A model generated the notes under the pieces. That model saw only the letters and a list, made by a program, of their open reading frames with translations. It was not told the DNA's origin and searched no databases. Shown here piece by piece: positions 39,340 through 49,472 of a stretch of 64,000 nucleotides of DNA. The stretch is from Lojkania enalia. Taxonomy: Eukaryota; Ascomycota; Dothideomycetes; Pleosporales. The DNA is taken from positions 1 to 64,000 of the forward strand of contig ML986664.1 of the NCBI GenBank assembly GCA_010094045.1, read 5' to 3'. The position numbers and the translations under genes were made by a program. How positions within the stretch are numbered: the stretch's first letter is position 1; each line of letters starts with the position of its first letter.

Positions 39340-39402
39340 CTGTATTAGATATCGACGTACGATATCACGGTCGATATCACGGCGGATATCACGCTGGATA
39401 TC
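39340..39402. repeat. GATATC 12-bp tandem array at the caspase-gene stop codon
   Basis: Five GATATC words at 39348, 39361, 39373, 39385 and 39397 (spacing 13, 12, 12, 12), with CGTGATATCxxC-like units. The gene's TGA stop lies in the first unit (reading minus), so the array occupies the 3' UTR and the short gap before the pseudokinase. Related arrays accompany both other copies of this gene end (37119-37141 and about 61355-61409). Confidence 0.85.
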
Positions 39403-40486
39403 TGCTGATATACCCCTTTTTCATGTACATAAATATGGCCCGCTGGCCATCTTCAATCAACCAGTTCAGCTCCTCATCTCCCTCCCTGAGACAAGATTCG
39501 CCTCTCACCACAAGAACAATGGCTTCTATATTAACAGCGGACACGTTGCGCGGTGCGTTGGTTTTGAGCCACTCGGATAATTGGATGCCGTCTAGATCAT
39601 CGACTAAAGATGCTCTGAGGAAGACATAGCCCGTAGGTTTTCTCGTGAAGTTGAGATTTGAGGGTGGTGTCAGTCGCTTGATGGGGATGCTCGTGACAGA
39701 AGAATTCCTGATAGAGTCCCAGAATGGAGTTTCTATATAAGTGAGTCTCAAGGTTCTTGACTAAGAAATGTGATACTTTGACTGACGTTCTGCTTTTGCA
39801 TCGATAATGCCCCGAAGCTCTCGAGCTGTGATTTCTTCTTTCAATACTGGTTTGGAGAAGGCGTCTAGAAAAGCTTGTGTGAAGGACGCTTTTCCTAGTA
39901 GAGGGGTCTGGAGCCCTTTCGCACAAGCAGCTAGTACTTCAAATCGGCCGCGTTGCTTATACCCTCTTAAAATAAGAGTCGCATGGCAGCAATCTAAAAT
40001 AAGAAGAACATCGCCAATAGCATGAAAGAGTGATTCCTAAATCTTTGACCAATCAAAGGTCGGGCCACCCTTTTCCTGTCTTTTGATCGGTTATCATCAC
40101 GCAGAGACTACTAACAGTTACTAAAGTATGAGAGGGTGGAGATACTTATGCTGCCTAGTGCGCCTTGCCATGTTTCTCGAAACAATGCCCGGCGTAGTAT
40201 AGTATGATAAGGCTTCTCGGTTGAAAGGCAGACTCCTCTATCAAGCTTGCTATCTGCTTATTTAGTCTGAGTTGCTGGGTACCATTACCAGGGATCGAGT
40301 ATGATGCGATCTGGTACTCCAAATCGATTCCAAACAATGACCGCAAAGCTGTAAGCTTATCGTCAACTTTTAAGTCTCCATCTTTCCAATAAAGTAGGAA
40401 GACTTTTTTGCAGCGTCGTACTCGTCTCTATTTCTGAAGAAGAGAAAACTATCTTGACGAAAGTCTTCTGATATATCTTTCTCCAT
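39389..40486 (-). pseudogene. Caspase/metacaspase-like peptidase (C14 family), decayed
   Basis: ATG at 40486. A missing base in an A-run (40404-40409) shifts the frame. With it counted, exon 1 is exactly 114 codons, followed by a 70-bp intron (40076-40145, GTATCT...CAG) and 229 codons: 342 residues. The caspase-fold pattern is clear: KVFLLYW strand, FGIDLE, LIILYYAGH (catalytic His about 101), GGPTFDW, and DVLLILDCCHA (catalytic Cys about 144). A C-terminal module of about 120 residues follows (LTYIETPFWDS ... EELNWLIEDGQRAIFMY), unrecognised. In-frame stops lie at 40155-40157, 40146-40148, 40037-40039 and 39761-39763; all can be single C-to-T or G-to-A changes (Gln or Trp codons). Both catalytic residues are intact. 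The gene is probably inactive unless stops are recoded. Confidence 0.8.
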
Positions 40487-40684
40487 TGTGCGTTCTGTGA
40501 TAGCAGTGGTCAAAATCTAGATAAGAGTCTGCCTGCTGATGCCTGACGAGGTTACACAAGAAATAAGCAACCCCTAGGCTGAGGCTTAATGGCCTGCCCG
40601 AACCTCAACAACAAGTCTTGGAATTCCCAGCCTGACAATCAAACGAAGTCAAACTCAATGCGCTAGGCACAAGCTGAACGGAAA

Positions 40685-41059
40685 ATGGCGCCGCAGAACC
40701 AGCAAGTAAGTTACAACGATTTAGATGCATGGACTATAACTCACCGGACGTGCAGGGCCCGGAGTTGCAGCCGGGAAGCAGACCCCATGTAGACGAATAC
40801 GCAAATCCTTAAGATGTACGCAACGGTCTAGCGCGTCGGACAACTCGTCCCCTAAAATGCAATGCAGTTTCCAAGCGCACCACTATACGGTGTAGATGAG
40901 ATCGTTTATATCCTCAGGACACCTAACGCTGAAGCCGAAGGACCATACGTGATAACAACAATCGGGGAAGGCAATATGTACACGCTGAGAAGGCAGGACA
41001 ACGACAAGGAATGTCCTGGATTGGTACCGGAGGATTGCTTGGTCGTGCCTTCATCATGA
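40685..41059 (+). CDS. Small protein with SH3-like sheet pattern, gene model uncertain
   Basis: ATG at 40685 opens MAPQNQQ, followed by a canonical 50-bp intron (40706-40755; GTAAGT...GTGCAG). Exon 2 reads GPELQPGSRPHVDEYANP, then TAA (possibly a former CAA). The end of the gene is in another frame (to TAA-free TGA at 41057-41059): VDEIVYILRT...GPYVITTIGEGNMYTLRRQ...LVPEDCLVV, a beta-rich pattern like small fungal proteins with 'VYL...GPY.I...YTL...V.E.DL'. Joining the two parts needs either a second intron (for example GTAGAC...TGCAG within 40783-40866, which keeps the frame) or acceptance of a stop plus a frameshift. Function unknown. Confidence 0.45.
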
Positions 41060-41228
41060 GCGGAAGTGGTGCGCTCGGACTCGCAATGTTGAGACGTCCA
41101 CCAGAGCCTCGTATTGCAAGGCTTCGAGAGCTTTGGAATTGTGCTGCGCGAATCCTCCACAAGGCTCACCTGCGGTGCTGTTGTAGCAGGATTTAGACCG
41201 CTTTGATACTAGTATCTTGCACTAGGCT

Positions 41229-42465
41229 ATGGCTGCGCAACTCCGAATCATAATCTTTTTCATTCTTCTTTCTAATTCTCAGCACATTGTGCGAAGTAAC
41301 GCGATGGGTTTATTAAGTAATGGTTTGTTTGCGAATCCCAGTAGTAGAGATTTATCAGGTAGCCAGGCAGCTTTATCAACGGCCAAGTTCCATTCTAGAG
41401 GTGAGCAAGAATCCGTGTATGGGGGCGTGAACTAATGGATGTCTTCGTTTTCAGCTCCTCAGCCACGAAAGACCCAAAGAACGCATTTCAAGCACAGAGC
41501 ATCTGCTAGTAGGTCTGCATTCTTCTCTCGTTGCATTTTTCTGACGGCCTCATCACAACAGTCGAGAGCCACCGGCCTGGATACCCTAGACTTGCTGCCT
41601 TCCTCAACAGCGACAGATACTTCTGCGCTTTCAAATCCTTTGGTCGTTTGCATGCCAGAGTTCTCTTAGACAAGCAAGACGAGCTCATCGAAATTCAAGA
41701 ACAACTCGAAGAGATTGATCAAGCAGAGACAACTTCATATTTCCTCCACACCAGGAGGGAGGACCGTAACAGCCGGAGACGGGAGATTTTGCTGCAAATT
41801 GGACATAAATTGATTGAGTACAGTACGTCCAGCTCGGCAGAAACTGGATTTGCTCGGTACTAATGACGCAAAGATGCTTTACTAAGAGATTACTACAGCC
41901 ACCTGGAGCAACGGAAGCCACAAAGGACACATGTTGAGAGTATTAGCAATTGGTTACATGGAAACAAGCCTCTCGTAGCGGAGGAGTCCGTGTTCCTTGA
42001 AGACTGGGAGGATCTAAGCTCTCCCAATCATCCAGTTGATCATGGCGGATTAGAGCGCTTCCTCGAGCGTTGTGCTCTACAGCTCGACAAAATCGGCTCG
42101 CAGAAAGTGAGCAGGTACAGTCTGGATTTGCGCTTTCTAGGTAGACTAACGGCGGGCAGGTTTTCACTGAAAAACTAACCTGTGCCAAGTCGACGGATAA
42201 TCATGTTTTACATTTTTCTCCCCAGTGTATTGCCGCTGTGTCACGAGGCATTACTACAATACTTGCTGTCGCTACACTGACTGTACCTATTGCAGTTCTA
42301 TACAGCATTCCGAAAATGACTTCAAGGCTATGGGCGATAACCATTTTCACCGGCATCTTTTCTGGAGCTCTGTGTATGACCCACACACGGAACTTTGAAA
42401 TATTCTCTGCAACAGCGGCATACTGTGCTGTTATGGTCGTTTTTGTTGCGAACCTTCCTATTTAA
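41229..42465 (+). CDS. DUF6594 membrane protein, five exons, intact
   Basis: Exons 41229-41400, 41455-41508, 41562-41822, 41874-42106 and 42226-42465 join into one open frame of 319 residues. All introns have good signals (GTGAGC...TTTCAG, GTAGGT...AACAG, GTACGT...CTAAT...AAG, GTGAGC...CCCCAG). The family's hallmark GYPRLAAF lies at about 82-89, followed by FLNSDRYFCAFKSFGRLHARVLLDKQDEL and a charged coiled coil (about 110-165). A hydrophobic C-terminus has three membrane segments (about 250-267, 275-291 and 299-316) with the typical NFEIFSATAAY. DUF6594 proteins are common in filamentous ascomycetes; their role is unknown. The start could be the later Met at about residue 26, since the first 25 residues look signal-like and are atypical. 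The stop overlaps the convergent kinase-ankyrin gene by 8 bp. Confidence 0.82.
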
Positions 42466-45400
42466 ATCGCTCGGGGCGGAGTTGTTCGCGGAGCTGTTCG
42501 ACTTGGGCTTCGGTCTTGTAAATAGGAAACTGCTGGCTCCGGACTTTTTCTTCCATCTGTCTCTTGATTTCCCCTAAGCGAGCAATGAAGGTTCGAATTC
42601 CGGCTTGGCCCTGTTTGTCTGTCTGAATGCCTTCCAATCTCGAATTAAATGGCTTGATTCCACCGGCATCTAAGCGGAGTTGATCGTAACTCTCAAGAAT
42701 ATCTTGGAGCGAAAAAATCTTGCCCATAGGGTCTATCTGATTTTCGAGAGCGACCCTCAGTTGGAAGGGCCCAAGCTTGCCAGTCGCGGCCCTATTTAAG
42801 GTTCGATTTACGACATCCAGTGGCGTGTTCTTATACAATATCTTTTCGACTGGACTCAGAATTTCTGCATCTAGAGGCGCCATCCATGCCGTGGGATTTG
42901 CACCGTATCGTAACAGTGCTTCAGCGGATTCTAGATCCGCATAATAGACAGCATAATGCAATGGAGACCATCTAATGGCCGCTGAATAACTTGCGGCAAA
43001 TTGATTAATAATTGCCGGTAAGCGGAGTTTTGGATGTTTCTCAAGAAGGCTTTTAACTAGTGGCGGCCTATTACTGGCTTGGATGCATGCTGCGTGTAGA
43101 ACGTTCCGACTAGGTACTTGGGAATGGAATCGAAAATTGATTGACGCTCCATGCTCGATGAGTAACGACGCAGCTTCCAATTTGCGGCTGCAGACGGCCA
43201 GTTCGAGAGCAGGTTCGCCTCTGCCATTGGTAAGATCTAAATCAGCTCCAGCTTGGATCAGAAGGCTGACCACTTCGGTTCTTCCAAATTCAGCAGCATG
43301 CATCAACGGTGTGTGCTGAGCTTTAGTCCCTGTTCGAGCATTGACGTCGATTTCCTGTAGCGATAGCAGATACTTTGCCATTGGAGCATTGTCGACTAAA
43401 GCGCAATAATGCAAAGCATTGTACCCGCATTATCCACGGCATTGATATCCTTCACAAAAGGTGTCATTTTCTTTAGTTTCCATACTGTCGCATTGTGGTC
43501 TGTTTCGGCGCACCGGACAATAAACGTAGCGAAGTTATCTCCGTCATGAAGTACCATGTCGGGAAGTCCTGGCGTCGCTTCCAGAAGAGCCTTAATAATA
43601 TACCTCTCTTCTGCGTTGTTCTGCAAAGCAACCAGAATTGGCGTCTTCCCAGTATAGTCTGGAGCACTAAGCTCACATGTGGCCTTCCTCAAATGTTCGA
43701 TGGTCTTCTGAAGAGCAATCCGGTAACTGGAGCCATGAATCAAATATCGTGAAAAAGGAGTTGTTGTACAAGCCAGCATGGAGCTGCCAATTTCCATTCT
43801 CTTGCTTGACTCTGTGGAATGCGATCTTTTGAGCAGTTCTCCCACAATCTCATGCATATGGTATGCAATTGCAAGATTAAGCGGACTATAATGGAATGTT
43901 ACAATACTGGAGGGCTCTCCAAGCACGGGGGCACGAACGCGATGCCGAATTGTTGCATCGGCACCCGAGTTAAGCGGCGCCCTCACCAGCTCCAGATTTC
44001 CAGTTCGTACTGTCCAATGCAGAGGTGTTCTGAAAAGCTCCGTGCAAAGCTCTGGTAAAAATGTCGAATGTGCAGCGCGGGCATTGAGACAGTTTGAACA
44101 CACCCCAAAGTTCGCACTATTGTGACCCCTCCGGTCACGCAAAAGCTTTCTCAGCAAAAGACGTGCTTCATCCTCTTGGAACATAATTAGCCAGTGGAGG
44201 GGAGTGGGTTCCCCAAATCTGCCTACGAAGAAGAGTCACGCTTGCGCAAGTCGTGAGGCGGTTTTAAATAGGCCGAGTCTGCAAGCTTCTATAAGTGCAC
44301 AGGAGATATCTCGCTGGGACAAATTCTCTAGGTGGGTGGATGCGGATATTTTGTGGTCTTCCCACAACCCCTCAAGGTATTGTGTACCCATGTCTGTTGA
44401 CGGCTGGCTTATTTTTCCTGCATCTTTCTCGAGAAGCTGGATCAGGATTTTTTCTCTTGACTTGTTAGAAAGAAATTCTGGTCGCTTTGACAACTGAGGC
44501 GTATCGCTAAGGGATCGGGTTGTAATTACGGTCGACTTAAGGGAGTGAACTCTGTTCGTAAAGTAATTATCTTCATTGCTGTAGTAGCTTGTGGCAGGCT
44601 TTATTAGTGATGCTGTTACTCGTCCAGCAATTTCTCTGGCTACCGGGCTACCAAAACAGGCTTGACGCAGGAGGCTTGCAGCTCTTGGATTATTGGGCTC
44701 CACGCCGAAGCCGAGATGATAGCATATGCTCAATTCTATATGAGCTTGAGCAACAAATTCACCATCGTAATTACCCCTAGCCCGCATTTCCCAGAGACGG
44801 ACGAGGTTCTTCTGTACATTCCATGGAGGCCGCGGAGAAATAACCGCCTGATAGTGTTTAGTGAGCGATCTCTCTATCATTTCATCCGGGGAACATACTC
44901 GCTGTAGGCTTACCGTACCTTCTATACCTTCGGAGCCTTTTTGAGTATCACGACCGTCCCGACGAGTGAAAGGTATAACTCGTTTCTCAAGACCTGATGT
45001 GTCAACAAACTCGCGGGGATGATACTTTATTTTTATGCCCTTCGGACCTTAACTGAATCTTACGCCATACGTATCGTGTGCTAGCTTTGTGTAGCTCCCT
45101 CCTTCCCCACCCTTCGGAATGACCCGGCTTGGTGGTTGTTGCGATGGTCCACTACTGAGTCGGGGGAGCGAGTGTGTAATAGGAGGCCTCTCCTCCCTAG
45201 CATTCTTCCAGAGAATTGCTTCCACTAACTTCATCGGCATTCGATGAGTAGGATTTGTTCTTATGGAGCATTTCAGCACGGACTCCAGAGTATTATATAT
45301 CTGGAAATCTACAGGCTCGTCTCGAATAGTCTGAATGTATTGTATCGCAGACTCGAGTATACTATCCCCACCATCTAAATATGACTTCCGCAAATATTCT

Positions 45401-46353
45401 CGATATCTCCTATTACATAGTAAAGAGTCGCTACTGTCGATGCTGCTTAGAAAGAAGTTTCCGTTGTTCAGGATCTCCCAGATTAGTATGCCGAACGAGT
45501 AGACATCTGCCATTTTGTACCCCTCGAAAGGCTCGTGGATCACAAAATTCTCGGTATACCCTTCTATTTCTGGGGCGTTATAGAGGACTGTACCAGCGTA
45601 GTTTGCTCCACCTTCATCGACTTCTTTACGGGCGAATGAGGAACCAAAATCGGCAAATTTTGCGGTCCATGGCGTTCTATCGAACCCGGAGGTGTGCCCA
45701 AGAGGCTCGGTTCGCATGGTAACAAGGAGATTGTAGGCTTTGACGTCGCTATGAATGAACTTACAATCATGCAACGCTTTTAGTCCACAAGCTACGTCCA
45801 AGCTCAACTCGTATTTCTTACGAACGGTCACTGGCTGTTGCAGCGCTTGGAGTAACTCGGAAAGAGTCCCATATTCTGCGTAAGGTAATACGAGAAATGG
45901 TTTAGCTTCTCCGGATCCTTCCCCTGCCCAACCGTACCCAAATACAGACAGAATGTGAGGATGACCTCGCAAGAATGGATGTGTCAGAATAGTGATTTCT
46001 CTAAGCAAAGTACGGATAATCTGGTGATACTTTTACGGTCGCTTGTCTGCTCGCATGTACTTAACAGCGACGTAGTATTGGATTGGCGGGTCCGTGGTAT
46101 CTTCGTATATTTCACGATTGACGTCGAACATAGAGCCTGATCCAAGGAACTTGTCCGGCTTGAGCAAGTGCCCATTAACTTGAGGCAAAGTTTTGTGGAC
46201 TGCTGCTAGAATGCCGCTAACGTTGGGATCGAGGTTCTTACGGTCGCGCCGGGACTGTCCTACTTCCTTATCTACTATAGTCTGAAAGCGTGCGTCCCAT
46301 AAAGTGGACGTGGTATGTTGACTCGAGGTACCTGGATCGTCACGGAAAGACAT
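42458..46353 (-). pseudogene. Protein kinase-Sel1-ankyrin repeat protein, three stops and one frameshift
   Basis: A single frame of 1298 residues runs from ATG 46353 to TAG 42458-42460 if three stops (TAA 46033-46035, TAA 45049-45051, TGA 44236-44238) are read as sense and one missing base near 43419-43424 is counted; with that base the length is an exact multiple of three. The kinase domain looks catalytic: FLGSGSMFDV (70-78), VAVK (Lys 98), LLREITIL (Glu about 119), HSDVKAYN (Asp about 203), ADFG (Asp about 235), APE (about 260). Then come a linker, a Sel1-like repeat (about 533-565: AHIELSICYHLGFGVE), and about eight ankyrin repeats (about 715-1180: TPLHWTVRTGNLELVR, TPLMHAAEFGRTEVVSLLIQAGAD, WSPLHYAVYYADLESAEALL), ending in a coiled coil. 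The stops fit CAA/CGA to TAA/TGA changes. A cytosolic signalling role is inferred from domains only. Confidence 0.8.
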
Positions 46354-46602
46354 GATGTCTGGAGCGCAATAGTATGATATTCTGATGTAGGAGGTGTTTG
46401 TGTATTATTGCGGGATAGGGGAGCATGGGAAGGAAGGATGCCTGTTGAGGATCAAGTTGACGAGGCTGTGGATTGGAAGGATGTAGCCGGAGTTGGCTGG
46501 GCTGACTTATCAACCTATACGACCAAGCAGCACTGCAGACGCTTCCAGCGTGCCTCGAATACACACAGAATGAAACTAAACCTGTGTTTATTAACACAAA
46601 GA

Positions 46603-46764
46603 TTAAAAAACGAGACCGGTTTCCACGTTACCGTAGTCGAGATTGCGATTGTTGACGAACGGACGTCCGGAAGTTGCTGAGTTGAAGACATTAAGGTATT
46701 GCATGTTGTAGGATGCGGCTTCCGATTTCGTCGTTTTTGAGTATCGTCTGACTCCAATGTTCAT
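46603..46764 (-). CDS. Possible 53-residue small ORF
   Basis: ATG at 46764 to TAA 46603-46605, 53 codons of balanced, protein-like composition (NMQYLNVFNSATSGRPFV, NLDYGNVETG). The frame stays open upstream for about 25 more codons without another ATG, so this could also be the last exon of a degraded gene. It lies 250 bp upstream of the kinase-ankyrin start, on the same strand. I do not recognise it, and an overlapping plus-strand frame (46408-46680) looks less gene-like. Confidence 0.25.
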   Translation of the reverse strand: MNIGVRRYSKTTKSEAASYNMQYLNVFNSATSGRPFVNNRNLDYGNVETGLVF

Positions 46765-47858
46765 GGCTCGGAAGGTGCGATGATCATTCCTTCCTGTTCT
46801 CGATGTTCGAACTCGTGGGAATCAGAGTACCCGTGGACTTTAATCGACTTCTGGGCGTGCTAAAGGATGTCAGGGCTCTCGCAAATTAACATCCGGCAGT
46901 ACCGAATCTCCTCTGTGAGACGTTCTAGGGCAACACGCCGTTCTCATTTAGGCCGCCCTACGAGGGACAAGTTGCAATTAGGATACGCTGGAAAGGTTTG
47001 CAATCTGGAATTAAGGCGGTGGGTCGCTACAGAGGATAGAGGACGTCTGAATCCTGAAGCAGTTGCGACCTGCGCTAGCGGAACCGCTAAAAGCCGACGT
47101 TGGGAATTACACATCTACAAAATCGTCCGCACTGCAGTAAACTCTCCGGATGCTAAGAAGCCATGGCAAAGTCGCGTAAGCATTGGAGGGACCTTATCAA
47201 GCATTAATTAACCGAACGATTTTCCTTATTAGGAAAGCTGGGTTTGATAACGGCGGACTTGAAGAATATGAAAATTTGTGTTTGGGGAATTTAAAAGCAT
47301 ATTGCCTCTAACGCTTGTATTGAATAGGTTGGTGGTGGTCATGAGTCTGGTTTGAAATGTTTAGCATACCTAGGTACATATACGCGGTTCAAGCTTTTGG
47401 CTAAAGCATCCTGACACTCCTAGCCTCTCCGCTTAAGTTGGGGATCATGCCGCGTAATCAACCTATACGGAAGCTAGCCGTGCGAATTGATGTGCCCGAG
47501 ATATAGGCCAAAGATGCTATTGTTCTTGGCTCAATTTGGGAGCTTTATCATAAAACTTCGATGGTCTGCCGGGCGCGTTAAGTCGCCGATTCTGACTATG
47601 TCGCTTTCTCTGCTGGGTGGAGAAAAGAATCCCAGGCGGTGGTGGATACGGGGGACTATTAGCAGGTGAAGTGACAAAATTCTACTAAAACCCCTCTAAA
47701 TCACACTATTTTCGTATAATACTGAATTTTACTATGCCTAGTAAGCTCTTATCCTATGGTTCTTAATCATTAAGCTTATTATAATGTAGGGGGACGCCGT
47801 AGGACTAATCTTAATTAGTACTAGCTTAAGCTAGCTACGTTCTACTATAAAGGCCTTA
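46765..47858. other. Right flank of the gene island, no supported gene
   Basis: The largest frame (46867-47211, plus, ATG start, 114 residues, Arg/Ser-rich) shows no recognisable motif and is probably chance. Composition falls from about 47690 onward, and TA-rich sequence begins before the family B element at 47859. Confidence 0.4.
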
Positions 47859-48378
47859 ACGTAGTTTACAAGCGAGCTGTTAGTACAAGCGAGCTGTCAC
47901 CTCACCAAACTTTTAACGGCCTACCTAGATCAACGTATAATAGCTTAATGTAGCAACGCACAATTAACCTATAAAGAATTACAAATTATCCTTACAATCT
48001 TAGCTATTAATCGAGGTTAAGTTTTAACTGAGAATAGCGCTATAACAACTTTTTACTGCTCTTAAAGTACTCTCTACCTTTAATATACTAGAATAGCTAC
48101 GCAACGCGATTGTAAGCTGAATTTAAAGAAGCTTATAAAAACTAAAGAGGAGATACTTATTAGCTATATTCTTAATTAGGATTTATAAGGATTTCTACCT
48201 ATAATTAATAGCGTACGAATTATAGTAAATTAACTATTAGTTAAATATAGCGCTAGCTAGATTAGTATCTACTAGCTTTAAAACTTTATATAGTATATTA
48301 AACGTTTTAAAACCTAATTAGACTATTCTTATAATTAGTAGTTAACTTTATATAAAGATCTAATAATTATAGATATAA
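47859..48378 (+). mobile_element. Family B DNA transposon end at the right island border
   Basis: Well-preserved TIR (ACGTAGTTTACAAGCGAGC, then a second ACAAGCGAGCTG site) after TA 47857-47858. The following 500 bp match the reverse complement of 2396 back to about 1880. It is less RIP-damaged near the TIR than other family B copies. It is cut near 48378 by a family F end. Confidence 0.72.
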
Positions 48379-48379
48379 A

Positions 48380-48448
48380 ATATACTTTATAAGTAAATAG
48401 CCTATATAAGTAAGCGGTCTACTCTATTATTAAAACGCAATATCTAAG
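48380..48448 (+). mobile_element. Family F DNA transposon end fragment
   Basis: Short TIR-bearing fragment with paired sites (ATAAGTAAATAGCC, ATATAAGTAAGCGG), paralogous to 57240-57379. It is cut at 48449 by a GyC LTR. The exact start is uncertain by a few bases. Confidence 0.5.
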
Positions 48449-49472
48449 TATTATAAATACTTCTATACTAGAATCTATTAAAATATAGAACTTTATATAG
48501 ATAAATAAGTAAAGCTAATTATTTATATAGTTTAGCAATTTAGTTAAAACTAAACTACTAAGCTTACTTAGTTATTAAATAATAACTAAGTAGAAAGAAT
48601 AATATAGAAACTAAATTATATTTAATAGTTTTATAACTCTAACTTTTATAGCTCTTTATAGTTAACTTATATATCTTATATATACTTTACTTACGCGTTT
48701 CTATTATAAATCTATAAGAATAATCCTCTATAGTATATAATTATTCTTAGTTATTATTCTATTCTATATCTAGCTAATTAGAGGCTATTATATTTTAACT
48801 ACTCTTATAAAGTGTTATAAACGCTTATATATAGTTAGTTAATTATATTTTAAGTAGTTAACTCTATTACTATATACTACGTATAAATATTAAAATATTA
48901 TATAAAGAATAGAGATATCTATATTATATAGGTTTTTATAGGGGCTAGGTTTATACTACTATACAGGCTAGCCGGGTCGGCGAAACCTTCCTCTATTATA
49001 GTTAAGACAAGTTAGTTATATTCTAGCTAATAGTTAATAGCTATTACTAGCAACTAGTTTAGATATTATAATAAGGGTAGTATAGGTGCGGAGGTATCGC
49101 GGTATTACCGTAATAGTACCCCCCTTTTAGTTATAAGCTTCTATAAGTTAGGTCTTTATATTATATTCGGGTTATTTATAATTAAGTAATAGTTATTAAT
49201 ACTAGCGTTAGTTAAAGTTGTAGATATATTAGCGTAATTGGTTATTATTATATAGTAGTACTATACTAGGGATCGGGTCGGTTCGATTTATATAGTAGTA
49301 CTATACTAGGGATTAGATTAGATTATAGGCGTATTAGTACGATTAGTTATTATTATATAGTAGTATTATACTAGAAATTAGATTAGGTTGCAGGTATATT
49401 AGCGCGACCGATTATTAATAGTAGTATTATATTAGAAATTAGGTTAGTTTAGTTTATATAGTAGTATTATTA

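Noticed and set aside
46867..47211. 114-residue plus-strand ORF with ATG
   Set aside because: Arg/Ser-rich, no motif, no homology I recognise and no neighbouring exons; insufficient to call a gene.
33504..47858. Starship-type giant mobile element cargo
   Set aside because: No tyrosine-recombinase (DUF3435) captain gene or boundary repeats are visible in the window; only gene content would hint at it.
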